Assembly: GCF_007992715.1 (NCBI RefSeq)
Contig: NZ_BKAU01000002.1
Span: 124,001-188,000, forward strand
Direction of reading: 5' to 3'
Origin: Chitinophaga cymbidii
Lineage (GTDB): Bacteria > Bacteroidota > Bacteroidia > Chitinophagales > Chitinophagaceae
DNA: 64,000 nucleotides
Position 1 is the first letter of the stretch, and every line of letters begins with the position of its first letter. Position numbers and translations under genes: made by a program. Shown in pieces: positions 1-9,253 of this stretch. Under the pieces are notes generated by a model. That model saw only the letters and a program-made list of their open reading frames with translations. It had not been told where the DNA came from and made no database searches.

Positions 1-1
1 A

Positions 2-1534
2 GGCAATCTGCACCAGGCCATCGTTGACCAGTGCGGCCGCTTGCAGGACCGTTTCGGCATCCTCGATTTGATGGAAGGATACCGCGCGCCCGATCACGCC
101 ACCACGCCCATCGCGCAATTCCGCAACCGCGTTGGGACGGAGAACCTCAAATACGCCGCCGTCTACTATCCCTGGCTGAGCACCACCTACCTGAAAGACA
201 TCCGTTTTTCACAGCTCGCTTTTGTAGACAACCAGGCCATACCCGTTGTCATCCCCGACGCCACCATCGATACCATGACGGGGAACCCCGCACTGGATGC
301 GCTTGTCACCGATCTGCGCGCGGGTGTGGCGGAAGAGCAGCGCGTGTTCTCAAAGGTCACCGCCGTGTCGCTCAACAGGGGCAACTACAATCCGCTGAGC
401 GCGCACCTCGCACAACTGCGCGCAGCCGTGATGGCTGCCACCACTGCAATACAGGTAAGGCCGTTGTTCACCGCCATGATGGATTTTGTACAGCAGCTTG
501 CCTTGGCCTTCCGCGACCTCGAAGACGATGCCGGCAATTCACCGGGTTTGGTGCAGCTGCTGGCTTCGCTGGAAGCCGATACCGGCCTGCGTGATCAGCT
601 GATCAGGCTCATCCAGTTCGAAAAGAATACCCACGTGATGAACTCTATCTCCACCACCCGCGATGAAGATGAGGTGAACGGAGAATATGTTTCGCTGGAT
701 ACGGAAGACTGGATAGGTGGCGTGACTGTTGATTCGATCATCGCGGACGCAACGGACTTCACAACACCTTCCGTGGCGCAGACCGCGCAGCTGGCCGCCA
801 ATTCTCCCATCTTCCAGACCGCGTTCGATACCATCGCGCAGGCGTTCACCGCGCTCATACAGGATGCGGCTTTCCGGACGGACCAGGCGGAAAAGAACCT
901 TTTTGCCAAACATCCTTTCTTCAAAGCGGTATACGAACGCATCCGGAAAGACATGAGCCTGCTGCCGCCATCCGGCGCCGTGGCGGGGATCTATGCCTCA
1001 ACAGACCGCACGCGCGGCGTGTGGAAAGCCCCCGCCAACGTCAGCCTGCGCGGCGTGGTAGAGCCCGCCTGCAAGCTGACGGACCAGGAACAGGGCAGCC
1101 TGAACGTGCACGACACCGGCAAGTCCATCAACGCCATCCGCGCATTCACCGGCAAAGGCATCCTCGTATGGGGCGCCAGAACGCTCGCGGGGAACGACAA
1201 CGAATGGCGCTACGTGAACGTCCGCCGCTTCTTTACTTACGTGGAAGAGTCAACGAAAAAAGCATCGGAGCCTTTCGTGTTTGAAAGCAACGATGCCAAT
1301 ACATGGGTACGCATCCGTGCCATGATAGAAAACTTCCTCACGCTGCAATGGCGGCAGGGAGCGCTGGCCGGGGCTACCACCAAAGAAGCTTTTTATGTAA
1401 AAGTGGGACTGGGTGAAACGATGACGGCGCAGGACATACTGGAAGGCCGGCTGATCGTGGAGATCGGCATGGCGGCGGTACGCCCCGCGGAATTTATCGT
1501 ACTCCGCTTCTCCCACAAAATGCAGGAATCCTAA
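2..1534 (+). CDS. eCIS contractile sheath protein (5' end outside window)
   Basis: The reading frame is open from base 2, so the true start lies left of the window; 510 residues are visible. It is the C-terminal part of a phage-tail-sheath family protein (Afp2-4/Pvc2-4 type), which forms the outer cylinder that contracts to drive the inner tube. Seen in the sequence: an early block FGILDL followed by YYPWL, the block SINAIRAFTGKGILVWGART before the C-terminal domain, and a final domain with GALAG, AFYVKVGLGE and PAEFIVLRFSHK, all typical of sheath C-termini. The sheath-tube-baseplate gene order that follows supports the call. eCIS loci often carry two or three sheath genes; any others, and the Afp16-type terminator protein, would be upstream and cannot be judged. 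An in-frame TTG at 41 is internal, not the start. Confidence 0.92.
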   Translation, partial: GNLHQAIVDQCGRLQDRFGILDLMEGYRAPDHATTPIAQFRNRVGTENLKYAAVYYPWLSTTYLKDIRFSQLAFVDNQAIPVVIPDATIDTMTGNPALDALVTDLRAGVAEEQRVFSKVTAVSLNRGNYNPLSAHLAQLRAAVMAATTAIQVRPLFTAMMDFVQQLALAFRDLEDDAGNSPGLVQLLASLEADTGLRDQLIRLIQFEKNTHVMNSISTTRDEDEVNGEYVSLDTEDWIGGVTVDSIIADATDFTTPSVAQTAQLAANSPIFQTAFDTIAQAFTALIQDAAFRTDQAEKNLFAKHPFFKAVYERIRKDMSLLPPSGAVAGIYASTDRTRGVWKAPANVSLRGVVEPACKLTDQEQGSLNVHDTGKSINAIRAFTGKGILVWGARTLAGNDNEWRYVNVRRFFTYVEESTKKASEPFVFESNDANTWVRIRAMIENFLTLQWRQGALAGATTKEAFYVKVGLGETMTAQDILEGRLIVEIGMAAVRPAEFIVLRFSHKMQES

Positions 1535-1553
1535 CATTTTAAAACAATAAGTT

Positions 1554-1985
1554 ATGGCGAACTATCCGCTTCCAAAATTCCACTTCCAGGTTGAATGGGG
1601 TGGTGCCAGTATTGGTTTTACCGAGGTTTCAGGTCTGGATGTGCAGACCGACCCGATCGAATACCGCGACGGCGCAAGCCCCGAGTATACCAAGATCAAA
1701 ATGCCCGGCATGCAGAAGTACAGCAACATCACGCTGAAACGCGGCACGTTCCAGGGCGACAATGATTTCTTCGTTTGGTGGAACACGGTAGCCCTCAACA
1801 CCATCGAGCGCCGCAACGTCACCATCAGCCTGCTCAACGAAAGCCACGAGCCCGTGGTGGTCTGGAAAGTGAAGAACGCATGGCCCATCAAGGTGCAGTC
1901 CACCGACCTGAAGGCAGACGGCAACGAGGTGGCGATTGAAACGATTGAGCTCGCGCATGAAGGGCTCGTTATCCAAAATGATTGA
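1554..1985 (+). CDS. eCIS inner tube protein (gp19/Afp1-like)
   Basis: A 143-residue protein of the T4 gp19-like tube family, the normal length for Afp1/Pvc1-type subunits that stack as hexamers to form the inner tube. Diagnostic stretches are FHFQVEWGG at the N-terminus, FTEVSGLD near residue 25, a central KRGTFQGDNDFFVWW and a C-terminal ETIELAHEGL. The ATG at 1554 is the only sensible start and lies 19 bases after the sheath stop. The protein is followed by a second, longer tube-family protein, as in other eCIS loci, where the first is the major tube subunit and the second an adaptor to the baseplate. Assignment to the major subunit rests on size and position. Confidence 0.93.
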   Translation: MANYPLPKFHFQVEWGGASIGFTEVSGLDVQTDPIEYRDGASPEYTKIKMPGMQKYSNITLKRGTFQGDNDFFVWWNTVALNTIERRNVTISLLNESHEPVVVWKVKNAWPIKVQSTDLKADGNEVAIETIELAHEGLVIQND

Positions 1986-1990
1986 TCCCG

Positions 1991-2503
1991 ATGTCAGCAT
2001 TCGATTATCCGCAGCCCGGCTTCCACTTCCTCGTACTGTTTGAAGTGCTGCCGCAGTTTCCGAACGACGTGCGCTTCCAGGAAGTGTCCGGCCTCAGCGT
2101 GGACATTGAAATGGAAACGAAAGCGGAAGGCGGGGAGCATCGCTTCTCGCACAACCTGCCCACCCGCACGAAGTATGGCGATGTGACCATGAAGCGCGGC
2201 AAGTTCCTGGGCTCCGGCGTATTGCACTGGGCCCGGCAGGCGATCGACGAATTCCGCTTCAAGCCCAGCAATGTGCTCATCTCGCTGATGAACGCGGACC
2301 ATGTGCCGCTGTACAACTGGTACCTGATCAACGCCATCCCCAAACGGCTGGAAGTTTCAGGCATCAATGCGGGCAGCAACGAAATAGTAGTGGAAACGCT
2401 GGTGCTGAGCTACCAGTATTTCAAATACTACGATCCCATCAGCGTAGGGCTCGACCTGGCAGCGGGATTGTCCGCTTCCGTTGACATCAACATCGGCCTG
2501 TAA
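1991..2503 (+). CDS. eCIS tube-family adaptor protein (Afp5-like)
   Basis: A 170-residue second member of the gp19-like tube family. It repeats the family pattern (FHFLVLFEV, FQEVSGLSVD, MKRGKFLGS, ETLVLSYQYFKYY) but with a longer C-terminus, as in Afp5/Pvc5-type proteins that sit between the main tube and the spike. I chose the ATG at 1991, five bases after the preceding stop; an in-frame TTG at 1982 would add three residues and overlap the upstream gene. The function as a tube-to-baseplate adaptor is inferred from family and gene order. Confidence 0.9.
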   Translation: MSAFDYPQPGFHFLVLFEVLPQFPNDVRFQEVSGLSVDIEMETKAEGGEHRFSHNLPTRTKYGDVTMKRGKFLGSGVLHWARQAIDEFRFKPSNVLISLMNADHVPLYNWYLINAIPKRLEVSGINAGSNEIVVETLVLSYQYFKYYDPISVGLDLAAGLSASVDINIGL

Positions 2504-2515
2504 AAACAAACCGTC

Positions 2516-2704
2516 ATGCCCATTGAAGTAAGAGAACTTGTTATCAGGGCGCGGGTGGAAGATCCCCCGCAGCACGCATCGGGTACGCCCGGCGGCAGCA
2601 GCGGCGCTCCGCGCGCCGGACTCAGCGAAGGGGAGCTGCAAAGGATCATTGCATTATGCGCGGAAGAAGTGATGCGAATTTTAGAAAAACAAAAAGAAAG
2701 ATAA
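2516..2704 (+). CDS. small eCIS protein (DUF5908/Afp6-like)
   Basis: A 62-residue protein starting MPIEVRELVIRA, the characteristic opening of the small DUF5908-type proteins found between the tube and LysM genes of Bacteroidota eCIS loci. The middle is a Gly/Ser/Pro-rich linker (about residues 20-36) and the C-terminal third is a short amphipathic helix ending in EEVMRILEKQK. The stop codon overlaps the next start in a TAATG arrangement, indicating coupled translation with the LysM gene. The molecular role is not established; position suggests a minor tube or baseplate component. Confidence 0.8.
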   Translation: MPIEVRELVIRARVEDPPQHASGTPGGSSGAPRAGLSEGELQRIIALCAEEVMRILEKQKER

Positions 2705-3474
2705 TGCTGGACGCAATATTTGGCGGAGGAAAGCTCGTGAAGATGATCATCCAGGCTTACAGGCCCACGGTGCCGGGAACCACTACGCGCGTGCTGAGCA
2801 CCGTCAAGGAAGACCAGTACGCCGTGCAGATCAACCCCGAATCGTATTCCATCAACCACAACGTCAACTACCAGCGCAGCGATGCCATCGGCACGTCTGA
2901 CAGCGCGCCGAAGCTGGCGAATATGTCGCCCACCTCCATGAGCTTCACGATCATCTTCGATGGAACCGGCGTGGTGCCGCCGCCCGCCGGGCCGCTGGAC
3001 AATATTCCCATCGCCGGCGCGGTAGCGGATCTGTTCAGTGACGACGAAAAGTATGACGTGATGAAGGAGATCGCCAAATTCTCGAAGGTGGTCTACACCT
3101 TCGATCCCGCCAGCCACGGGCCGCGCTGGGTGCAGATCACATGGGGCCGGCAGATCTATGATTGCGTGATGATCAGCATGGCGCTCAACTACAAACTGTT
3201 CGACGTGAACGGCACGCCCCTGCGGGTGGAAGCGCAGGTGTCTTTCCAGAGCGCGATCTCGGACATTCTCCGCGAAAACAAGGAGGGCAAGGAATCGCCC
3301 GACCTCACACATCAGCGCACGGTGATCGCCGGCGATACGCTCCCGCTGATGACGCACGAGATCTACGGCAAACCGGAATACTACATCGAAGTGGCAAGAA
3401 CGAACAAGCTCTACGATTTCAGAAGGCTGAGAAAGGGCAGCGACATCACTTTTCCACCGGCTAAAAAACAATGA
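2704..3474 (+). CDS. eCIS baseplate hub protein with C-terminal LysM domain (Afp7-like)
   Basis: A 256-residue protein. The ATG at 2704 overlaps the preceding TAA by one base; an upstream in-frame ATG at 2656 lies inside the previous gene and is unlikely. The N-terminal 190 residues match the hub-connector part of Afp7/gp53-like proteins (VQINPESYSINHNVNYQ, then SMSFTIIFDGTGVV). The last 45 residues form a LysM-like module (AGDTLPLMTHEIYG, ending ITFPP). In related particles this protein links the tube base to the spike and the wedge; LysM folds are used there as a structural module and need not bind peptidoglycan. It overlaps the spike gene by four bases (ATGA). Confidence 0.88.
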   Translation: MLDAIFGGGKLVKMIIQAYRPTVPGTTTRVLSTVKEDQYAVQINPESYSINHNVNYQRSDAIGTSDSAPKLANMSPTSMSFTIIFDGTGVVPPPAGPLDNIPIAGAVADLFSDDEKYDVMKEIAKFSKVVYTFDPASHGPRWVQITWGRQIYDCVMISMALNYKLFDVNGTPLRVEAQVSFQSAISDILRENKEGKESPDLTHQRTVIAGDTLPLMTHEIYGKPEYYIEVARTNKLYDFRRLRKGSDITFPPAKKQ

Positions 3475-5225
3475 TCATGGCAGAAACCGCATTACTACCG
3501 ATAGAGCAGGATACCAGCCTGGTGACGTGGACCATCCGGGTGAACGGTGAAGATATTCCGTCCGGCACCCTCATCCGCTCGATCGTGGTGCATACCGAAG
3601 CCAACCGCATTCCTTCCGCAACGATCAATATCGAGGATGGCGACGTGATGCAGATGGACTGGGCCGTCAGCAATGCCGCGTTCTTTGTGCCCGGCAATGA
3701 AATTGAGATACTGGCCGGCTATCACGGCATCAACGAAATGATCTTTTCAGGCATCGTTACCCGCCATTCCCTGCGCGCGCGGCTGATGCGTACGGAGCTG
3801 CAGGTGGAGTGCAGGGACAAGGCGGTGCTGATGACCGTGGCGCGCAACAGCGCGTTGTTTGAAGATCAGAAAGACAGCGACATCGCCGCTACGCTGCTCG
3901 GCAATTTCGGCCTGAGTGGAGATATTGAAGATACGCCCGTTACGCACGCCGGGATGGTGCAATACGATGTAACGGACTGGGACTTCCTCATGAGCCGCAT
4001 CGGGTCTGTAGGTTTTATCAGCGTGGCGCATGACGGGCAGGTGGATATCATCAAACCCGCGGTAGCCGCCACTGCGGACGCTACATTGCGCTTCGGCACC
4101 AATCTCATCGAGTTTGACATGCAGATAGATGGATTGCAGCAATACGGCGGCGTGAAAGCGCAAAGCTGGGACCCCGCCGCACAGGACCTCCTGGAAGCCG
4201 AAGCCGCCGATCCCGGATGGCCCAACCCCGGCAACCTCGATCCTGCAGCGGTCAGCGCCGGCGCGGGCGCGGAAGAATTTGTGCTGCGGCAGCCCGGCAC
4301 CCTCAGCGAAGAGGAAGTGCAAAGCTGGGCCGATACCAAACTCCTCCGCAGCAGGATGGCCTTTATGTGCGGAAGGGCAAAAGTGCAGGGCTTCGCATCC
4401 GCCCTGCCCGGCATCACCGTAGCGCTAGAAGGGCTGGGCGACCGCTTCAACGGCATGGCCTGGATCAGCGGCGCAAGGCACGAGATCACGCAGGGCAACT
4501 GGCTTACGGACCTCCAGCTGGGATTAACGCCGAAGCAGCACGCAGAAACCTTTATGGACCAGTCGCACCCCGCCTCCGCTTTGCTGCCCGGCATCAACGG
4601 CCTGCACACCGGCATCGTCACCGCGCTGGAAGGCGATCCGGCCTCGGAATCCCGCATACGCATTAAAATTCCGTCCATCGGTCTGGACGGCGAAGGCTCC
4701 TGGGCGCGCGTGGCCACACTGGATGCCGGCGACAACCGCGGTACTTTTTTTCTCCCCGAAATAGATGACGAAGTGCTCGTGGGCTTCCTCGATGACGACC
4801 CGCGGCAACCTGTGATCCTCGGCGGACTGCACAGCAGCGCCAAAGCGCCGCCACTCACCGCCGCCGATGATAACCACGAAAAAGGATACACGTCCCGCAG
4901 CGGCATGCGCATCCTTTTCAACGATGATAAAAAAACACTCACGATCGATACGCCCGGAGGGAACAAGCTGGTGCTGGATGAAGACAAGGGCGAGATCAAT
5001 ATCACGGACCAGAACGGCAACAGCATCATCATGTCGTCTTCCGGAATAGCGCTGGAAAGCGCGGGCGACCTTACGCTCAAAGCTTCCAAAGCGATCAAAA
5101 TGGAAAGTCAGACAGACCTTGGCCTGAAAGCCGGCACGCAATTCAAAGCGGAAGGCACCGCGGGCCTGGAAGTAAGTTCCAGCGCGGTAACCGTGGTCAA
5201 AGGAAGTCTTGTACAAATAAACTGA
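3471..5225 (+). CDS. VgrG-like central spike protein (Afp8-like)
   Basis: A 584-residue spike protein combining a gp27-like hub (about residues 1-370) with a gp5-like OB fold (about 385-460, including GSWARVATLDAG and FFLPEIDDEVLVGFLDDDPRQPVILGGL) and a C-terminal beta-helix of short repeats (TLTIDTPGGNKLVLDE, ITDQNGNSIIMSSSG, TLKASKAIKMES). It trimerises at the tip of the inner tube and pierces the target envelope. Translation starts at the ATG at 3471, overlapping the previous stop; a second ATG at 3477 gives MAETALL and is equally possible. A PAAR gene follows directly, as expected for the tip. Automated annotation would probably name it a type VI VgrG, but the surrounding genes are of the eCIS type. 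Confidence 0.92.
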   Translation: MIMAETALLPIEQDTSLVTWTIRVNGEDIPSGTLIRSIVVHTEANRIPSATINIEDGDVMQMDWAVSNAAFFVPGNEIEILAGYHGINEMIFSGIVTRHSLRARLMRTELQVECRDKAVLMTVARNSALFEDQKDSDIAATLLGNFGLSGDIEDTPVTHAGMVQYDVTDWDFLMSRIGSVGFISVAHDGQVDIIKPAVAATADATLRFGTNLIEFDMQIDGLQQYGGVKAQSWDPAAQDLLEAEAADPGWPNPGNLDPAAVSAGAGAEEFVLRQPGTLSEEEVQSWADTKLLRSRMAFMCGRAKVQGFASALPGITVALEGLGDRFNGMAWISGARHEITQGNWLTDLQLGLTPKQHAETFMDQSHPASALLPGINGLHTGIVTALEGDPASESRIRIKIPSIGLDGEGSWARVATLDAGDNRGTFFLPEIDDEVLVGFLDDDPRQPVILGGLHSSAKAPPLTAADDNHEKGYTSRSGMRILFNDDKKTLTIDTPGGNKLVLDEDKGEINITDQNGNSIIMSSSGIALESAGDLTLKASKAIKMESQTDLGLKAGTQFKAEGTAGLEVSSSAVTVVKGSLVQIN

Positions 5226-5231
5226 CGAGAT

Positions 5232-5519
5232 ATGCCTCCCGCAGCAAGAGTAAGCGACATGCATGTATGCCCGATGGTAACAGGAACAGTGCCCCACGTG
5301 GGCGGCCCCGCCTTGCCTCCCGGCGGAACCACGGTGCTGATCGGCGGTATGCCCGCATTGAGAATGGGTGACATGCTCACCTGTACCGGCCCGCCGGACA
5401 GCGTGGTGATGGGATCGGCCACAGTGCTGATCGGTGGCATGCCCGCCGCGAGAATGGGAGACAGCACGGCGCACGGGGGATCTATCGTAGTGGGCTGCCC
5501 GACGGTGCTTATTGGGTGA
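5232..5519 (+). CDS. PAAR-domain spike-tip protein (Afp10-like)
   Basis: A 95-residue stand-alone PAAR protein. It shows the family's repeated elements: the N-terminal PPAARVSDMH, two copies of VLIGGMPA followed by RMGD, and the C-terminal GCPTVLIG. PAAR proteins fold as a sharpened cone, with bound metal held by His/Cys residues (here candidates near H11, C13 and C51), and cap the VgrG trimer. No C-terminal toxin extension is present, so this tip looks purely structural. The gene lies six bases after the spike gene. Confidence 0.93.
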   Translation: MPPAARVSDMHVCPMVTGTVPHVGGPALPPGGTTVLIGGMPALRMGDMLTCTGPPDSVVMGSATVLIGGMPAARMGDSTAHGGSIVVGCPTVLIG

Positions 5520-5538
5520 TTTTTTAAAACAGCAAGCT

Positions 5539-5940
5539 ATGGCAAACGAAAAAGCATTTTTAGGAAAAGGCTGGAGCTTCCCGCCGGTATTCGACAAGTT
5601 CGAAAAAGAAGTAGTCATGCTGGAAGCGGAAGAAAGCGTACGCAGCAGCATCAGCCTGCTGCTGTCCACCGAGCTGGGAGAGCGCGTCATGCAGCCGGCC
5701 TTCGGCTGGAAGCGCGACCGCTGGCTGTTTGAATCCCTGAGCACATCCTCCGCCACCGCCATCGAAAAGGAAATTGAAACGGCGCTGCTGATGTACGAGC
5801 CCAGAGTGAACCTGAATGAAGTGCGGGTATTGCCGGACGCGATGGAATCCGGGAAGATCAGCATTCGTGTAGACTACACCGTTCGCAGCACCAACAAGAG
5901 AAACAACCTGGTATTCCCGTTCTATCTAACTGAAAAGTAA
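5539..5940 (+). CDS. gp25-like baseplate wedge protein (Afp9-like)
   Basis: A 133-residue GPW/gp25-family protein, usual length. Typical features are FLGKGWSFPP at the N-terminus, the EESVRSSISLLLSTELGERVMQP core containing the family's conserved ER pair, and the C-terminal RVDYTVRSTNKRNNLVFPFYL. I use the ATG at 5539 rather than the TTG at 5512, which would overlap the PAAR gene and add nine atypical residues. gp25 proteins start sheath assembly at the baseplate by mimicking a sheath handshake domain. In Afp the gp25 gene precedes PAAR; here the order is spike, PAAR, gp25. Confidence 0.9.
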   Translation: MANEKAFLGKGWSFPPVFDKFEKEVVMLEAEESVRSSISLLLSTELGERVMQPAFGWKRDRWLFESLSTSSATAIEKEIETALLMYEPRVNLNEVRVLPDAMESGKISIRVDYTVRSTNKRNNLVFPFYLTEK

Positions 5941-5941
5941 A

Positions 5942-8900
5942 ATGACCATTACCAGTAAAAATATCTACCAGTACCTGCTCGCCACAGACGGAGTGAACCA
6001 GTCGCTGCGCCCGCAGCCCGCGCTGGACCCCGCCAACGTGAAGATAGACGGACGCAGCACCACGGACCTGCTCCGCTTCGTGGACGAGATGGCCGCGCAG
6101 ATAAGATATTACGACCGCAACAACCTCCCGCAGGGCGACTGGCGGCCTTTCTTCGAGCAGTTCCGCAACAGCGCGGGCATCATTTCCGAAAGCGAACTGC
6201 TGGCGATGCTCGCGGTGAAGAAGGACCTTTCCCCGCACCTCGCCCTGCTGCTCGCATTCCTGAAAATATACGCTTACGCCAAGGATGACCTGAACACGCT
6301 CACCAAAAAGCGGCTGGACTATTATTACGAAGAAGTGCTGCGCCTGCAAAGAAGCGCACCCACACCGGACGAAGTGCATGTGCTGTTTGAGCTGAGCAAG
6401 AACGCGCAGCCGGTACTGGTGAAACCGGGTGTTTTGCTGGATGCCGGTAAAACGGCTGCAGGATTGCCTTTGCGGTATGCGCTGGAAAGCGAACAGGTGA
6501 TCTCGCATGCGGTGGTGAGCATGATCAGGTCGAGCTACACAGATGCTAACCCTACCGGCAAACGTATTGTTTTTAAAGCGGACGATGCCGCCAAAGTATT
6601 GAACAACACCCTCACCGCCTGGCGCCCGTTCGGCTCCGCACAGCTCCCGCTGCCACCGGAATTAAGAACAATGACGCCCGCATCGCTGGGATGGGCCGTA
6701 GCATCTCCCAACCTCCTCCTGGCGGAAGGCACACGCAGCATCCGCATGAGCATTCAGCTGCGTTCCTTCAAAGGCTTCACCTCTCCGAAGCTCGTGCTCA
6801 CCTCCATGCTGAACGTAGCGCTGACGGGAGAGAAAGGATGGATCACGGATAACCTTACGCTGAAAGCAGAACTGGTCCCCGGCGTACTGGTGCAGGACCC
6901 CGACGTGGAAAATCCCTTCACCCTCGAACTGTCCATCGACATCCCCGAATCGCTGCCCGCTGTTACCGCTTATAACGAAGCGGTGCACCAGGGCGCTTAC
7001 AGCACGCAATGGCCGGTGCTGCGCGTGCTGCTGAAACCGGAGCGGTATATGATGGAAGTGCTGTCACAATTGAAAGTGGAAAATGTAGGCATTGAAGTGG
7101 AAGTAAAAGGGATGAAGAACCTCATCCTGCAAAATGACCAGTCCGTTCAGCCGTCAGACAAACCTGTGCTTCCCTTCGGCAGCGCGCCCATGGTGCTGAA
7201 CAACCTGTACGTCGGCAGCCAGGAAGCCTTTTCCAAAACGCTCACTTCGGTAGGCGTAACACTCGAATGGCAGGACCCGCCCGAAAGTTTCATCGATCAA
7301 TATGCCAACTATGGCAATAACCAGATCGCGCATTCCGCCTTTTCCACGGCGATGGATATTTTATCGAACCGCAACTGGAATACAAGGCTGGTAAACAATG
7401 AAGCGCTGTTCAATCCCGTCGGCACCGCATTGCCGCAACTGGTAGGCGTGAACAAAACTTCTTTTACCACGCAAACGGTCAACACACCGTTTCAACGGGA
7501 TCCCGCATTGCAGCTTTCCGGCGGGTTCGACAATAAGGTCAACCAGGGGTTTGTCCGCCTGGTGCTCACCGGCCCCACACGGTCCGGGTTGGGGAACATG
7601 CCGGTGGAAGCGCCTTTTGAAGCATTCGGCCATAAGACTTTCCCCTTCGCATACACGCAGCAGGTGATCCTGTTAAGCCAGTACAACAACATCGGCCCCA
7701 AACCCGAATTGCCCAAACCGCCCTACACGCCTGTGTTGAGATCGGTGCAGCTGAACTATACCGCCAAAGATGTTTTTAAACCGGATGATCCGAACGGCAT
7801 CGACCAGTATTTTATGCAGGACGTGTTCGGTCCCGGTGAAACCGCCAAAAGCGACACGGCCCTGCTGATAGCACCGCAACCCGGCAAGGGCGCGCTGTAC
7901 ATCGGACTGGAAAAGGCGGCGGTGCCGCAAACGGTGTCTTTCCTTTTCCAGATAGAAGAAGGCAGCGTGGAAGGCGAAGCATTACTGCGTTCCGGTGACC
8001 TCCGCTGGAGCTATCTCGCAGGCAACCGCTGGCGCGGCATTGCAGCGGCGGACATACAGGAAGAAAGCACCGGCGGTTTCCAGAAGCCGGGCATCGTTCG
8101 TGTGAACATCGGCGCGGACGCCACGGAAGCGCACAGCCTGATGCCTGCGGGCATGCGGTGGATCAGGGTGAGTGTGGACGACAACCCCCAGGGCGCCGCG
8201 GCTTTCAGCAAGATCAACACACAAGCCGCCAGGGCAAAGCTGGTATTGCCCGACGGTCAGGCGCGCGGATATGAAGCGCATCTCTCCGCGCCGCTGCCGC
8301 CGGAAACGATCAGCAAGCTGGTGGTGAAAATACCTTCCATCAAAAAAGTGATGCAGCCCTTCCCTTCGTTCGGTGGGCATAACGCTGAAGCGGACGACGC
8401 ATTTTACCGCCGCGTGAGCGAAAGGCTGCGGCACAGGAACCGCGGGGTGTCAGGATGGGATTATGAACGCCTCGTGCTGGAAGCCTATCCCGGGATATAC
8501 AAAATAAAATGCCTGCCGCATTCCGATACCGACCAGTCCCTGCGCCCCGGCGACGTGCGGATGGTGGTGGTGCCCGACTGGCGCAAACGCCCCACCGGCG
8601 ATCCTTTGCAACCGAAGGTGAACCAGAACCACCTGCGGGAGATCAGCGATTTTATCCGCGCGAATTATGTATCGCCTTTTGTAAATGTGCACGTGACCAA
8701 CCCCAGCTATGAAACATTGCTGGTGGATTGCAAGGTGAGCTTCCATCCCGAATTTGATCCGGGATATTATTCCACCGTGCTGAATGAAGAGATCAAGAAA
8801 TTCCTCAGCCCCTGGGCCTATGAAGAAGGACGCGATATCGTATTCGGCGGAAAGGTGCACGCCTCCGAGATACTGGCTTTCATTGAAGGCAGGGAGTACG

Positions 8901-9235
8901 TGGACCATGTAACGGACTTCGAGCTGTATCACCGTCATGAGGGAGAGAGCTTCCTGGGCGGAGGGATCGGAGATATGGAAATAGGGCTGGACTTCATCAT
9001 CGGCAATACGCCGGAAGCTACCATCGGCGGCAGCATCGGCAAAACCATCAGCGTGGATTTTGTAGTAGGCATACCCGTGGAGATCGCCGCCGCCACAAGA
9101 CCGGATACCATCCTCGTATCCAACAGCACGCACCGCATAGAAGCTTTGCAGGCGGGCAGCAAGGTCTGCACCGGCACACAGCAGATCGGTATCGGGCAAA
9201 TGATCATCGGACTTGATTTTGTACCCATTTCATAA
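5942..9235 (+). CDS. large J-like baseplate wedge protein (Afp11-like)
   Basis: A 1097-residue protein of the gpJ/gp47-like wedge family, starting one base after the gp25 stop. The N-terminal region (MTITSKNIYQYLLATDGVNQ) and the long middle are typical of Afp11-type proteins. The conserved baseplate-J core lies around residues 800-860, with PFPSFGGHNAEADDAFYRR, ERLRHRNRGVSGWDYERLV and YPGIYKIKCLPHSD. The C-terminus (about 980-1097) carries the hub-ring segment YVDHVTDFELY and a beta-rich tail with repeated GLDFIIG/VDFVVG/GLDFVPI motifs. Together with the Afp12-like protein it forms the wedge that holds the sheath in its extended state and triggers contraction. Confidence 0.9.
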   Translation: MTITSKNIYQYLLATDGVNQSLRPQPALDPANVKIDGRSTTDLLRFVDEMAAQIRYYDRNNLPQGDWRPFFEQFRNSAGIISESELLAMLAVKKDLSPHLALLLAFLKIYAYAKDDLNTLTKKRLDYYYEEVLRLQRSAPTPDEVHVLFELSKNAQPVLVKPGVLLDAGKTAAGLPLRYALESEQVISHAVVSMIRSSYTDANPTGKRIVFKADDAAKVLNNTLTAWRPFGSAQLPLPPELRTMTPASLGWAVASPNLLLAEGTRSIRMSIQLRSFKGFTSPKLVLTSMLNVALTGEKGWITDNLTLKAELVPGVLVQDPDVENPFTLELSIDIPESLPAVTAYNEAVHQGAYSTQWPVLRVLLKPERYMMEVLSQLKVENVGIEVEVKGMKNLILQNDQSVQPSDKPVLPFGSAPMVLNNLYVGSQEAFSKTLTSVGVTLEWQDPPESFIDQYANYGNNQIAHSAFSTAMDILSNRNWNTRLVNNEALFNPVGTALPQLVGVNKTSFTTQTVNTPFQRDPALQLSGGFDNKVNQGFVRLVLTGPTRSGLGNMPVEAPFEAFGHKTFPFAYTQQVILLSQYNNIGPKPELPKPPYTPVLRSVQLNYTAKDVFKPDDPNGIDQYFMQDVFGPGETAKSDTALLIAPQPGKGALYIGLEKAAVPQTVSFLFQIEEGSVEGEALLRSGDLRWSYLAGNRWRGIAAADIQEESTGGFQKPGIVRVNIGADATEAHSLMPAGMRWIRVSVDDNPQGAAAFSKINTQAARAKLVLPDGQARGYEAHLSAPLPPETISKLVVKIPSIKKVMQPFPSFGGHNAEADDAFYRRVSERLRHRNRGVSGWDYERLVLEAYPGIYKIKCLPHSDTDQSLRPGDVRMVVVPDWRKRPTGDPLQPKVNQNHLREISDFIRANYVSPFVNVHVTNPSYETLLVDCKVSFHPEFDPGYYSTVLNEEIKKFLSPWAYEEGRDIVFGGKVHASEILAFIEGREYVDHVTDFELYHRHEGESFLGGGIGDMEIGLDFIIGNTPEATIGGSIGKTISVDFVVGIPVEIAAATRPDTILVSNSTHRIEALQAGSKVCTGTQQIGIGQMIIGLDFVPIS

Positions 9236-9253
9236 TAGTTAAAAATTTCAATC

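Noticed and set aside
3866..5864. Long minus-strand ORFs across the spike, PAAR and gp25 genes
   Set aside because: All are shadows of genes with strong family motifs on the plus strand.
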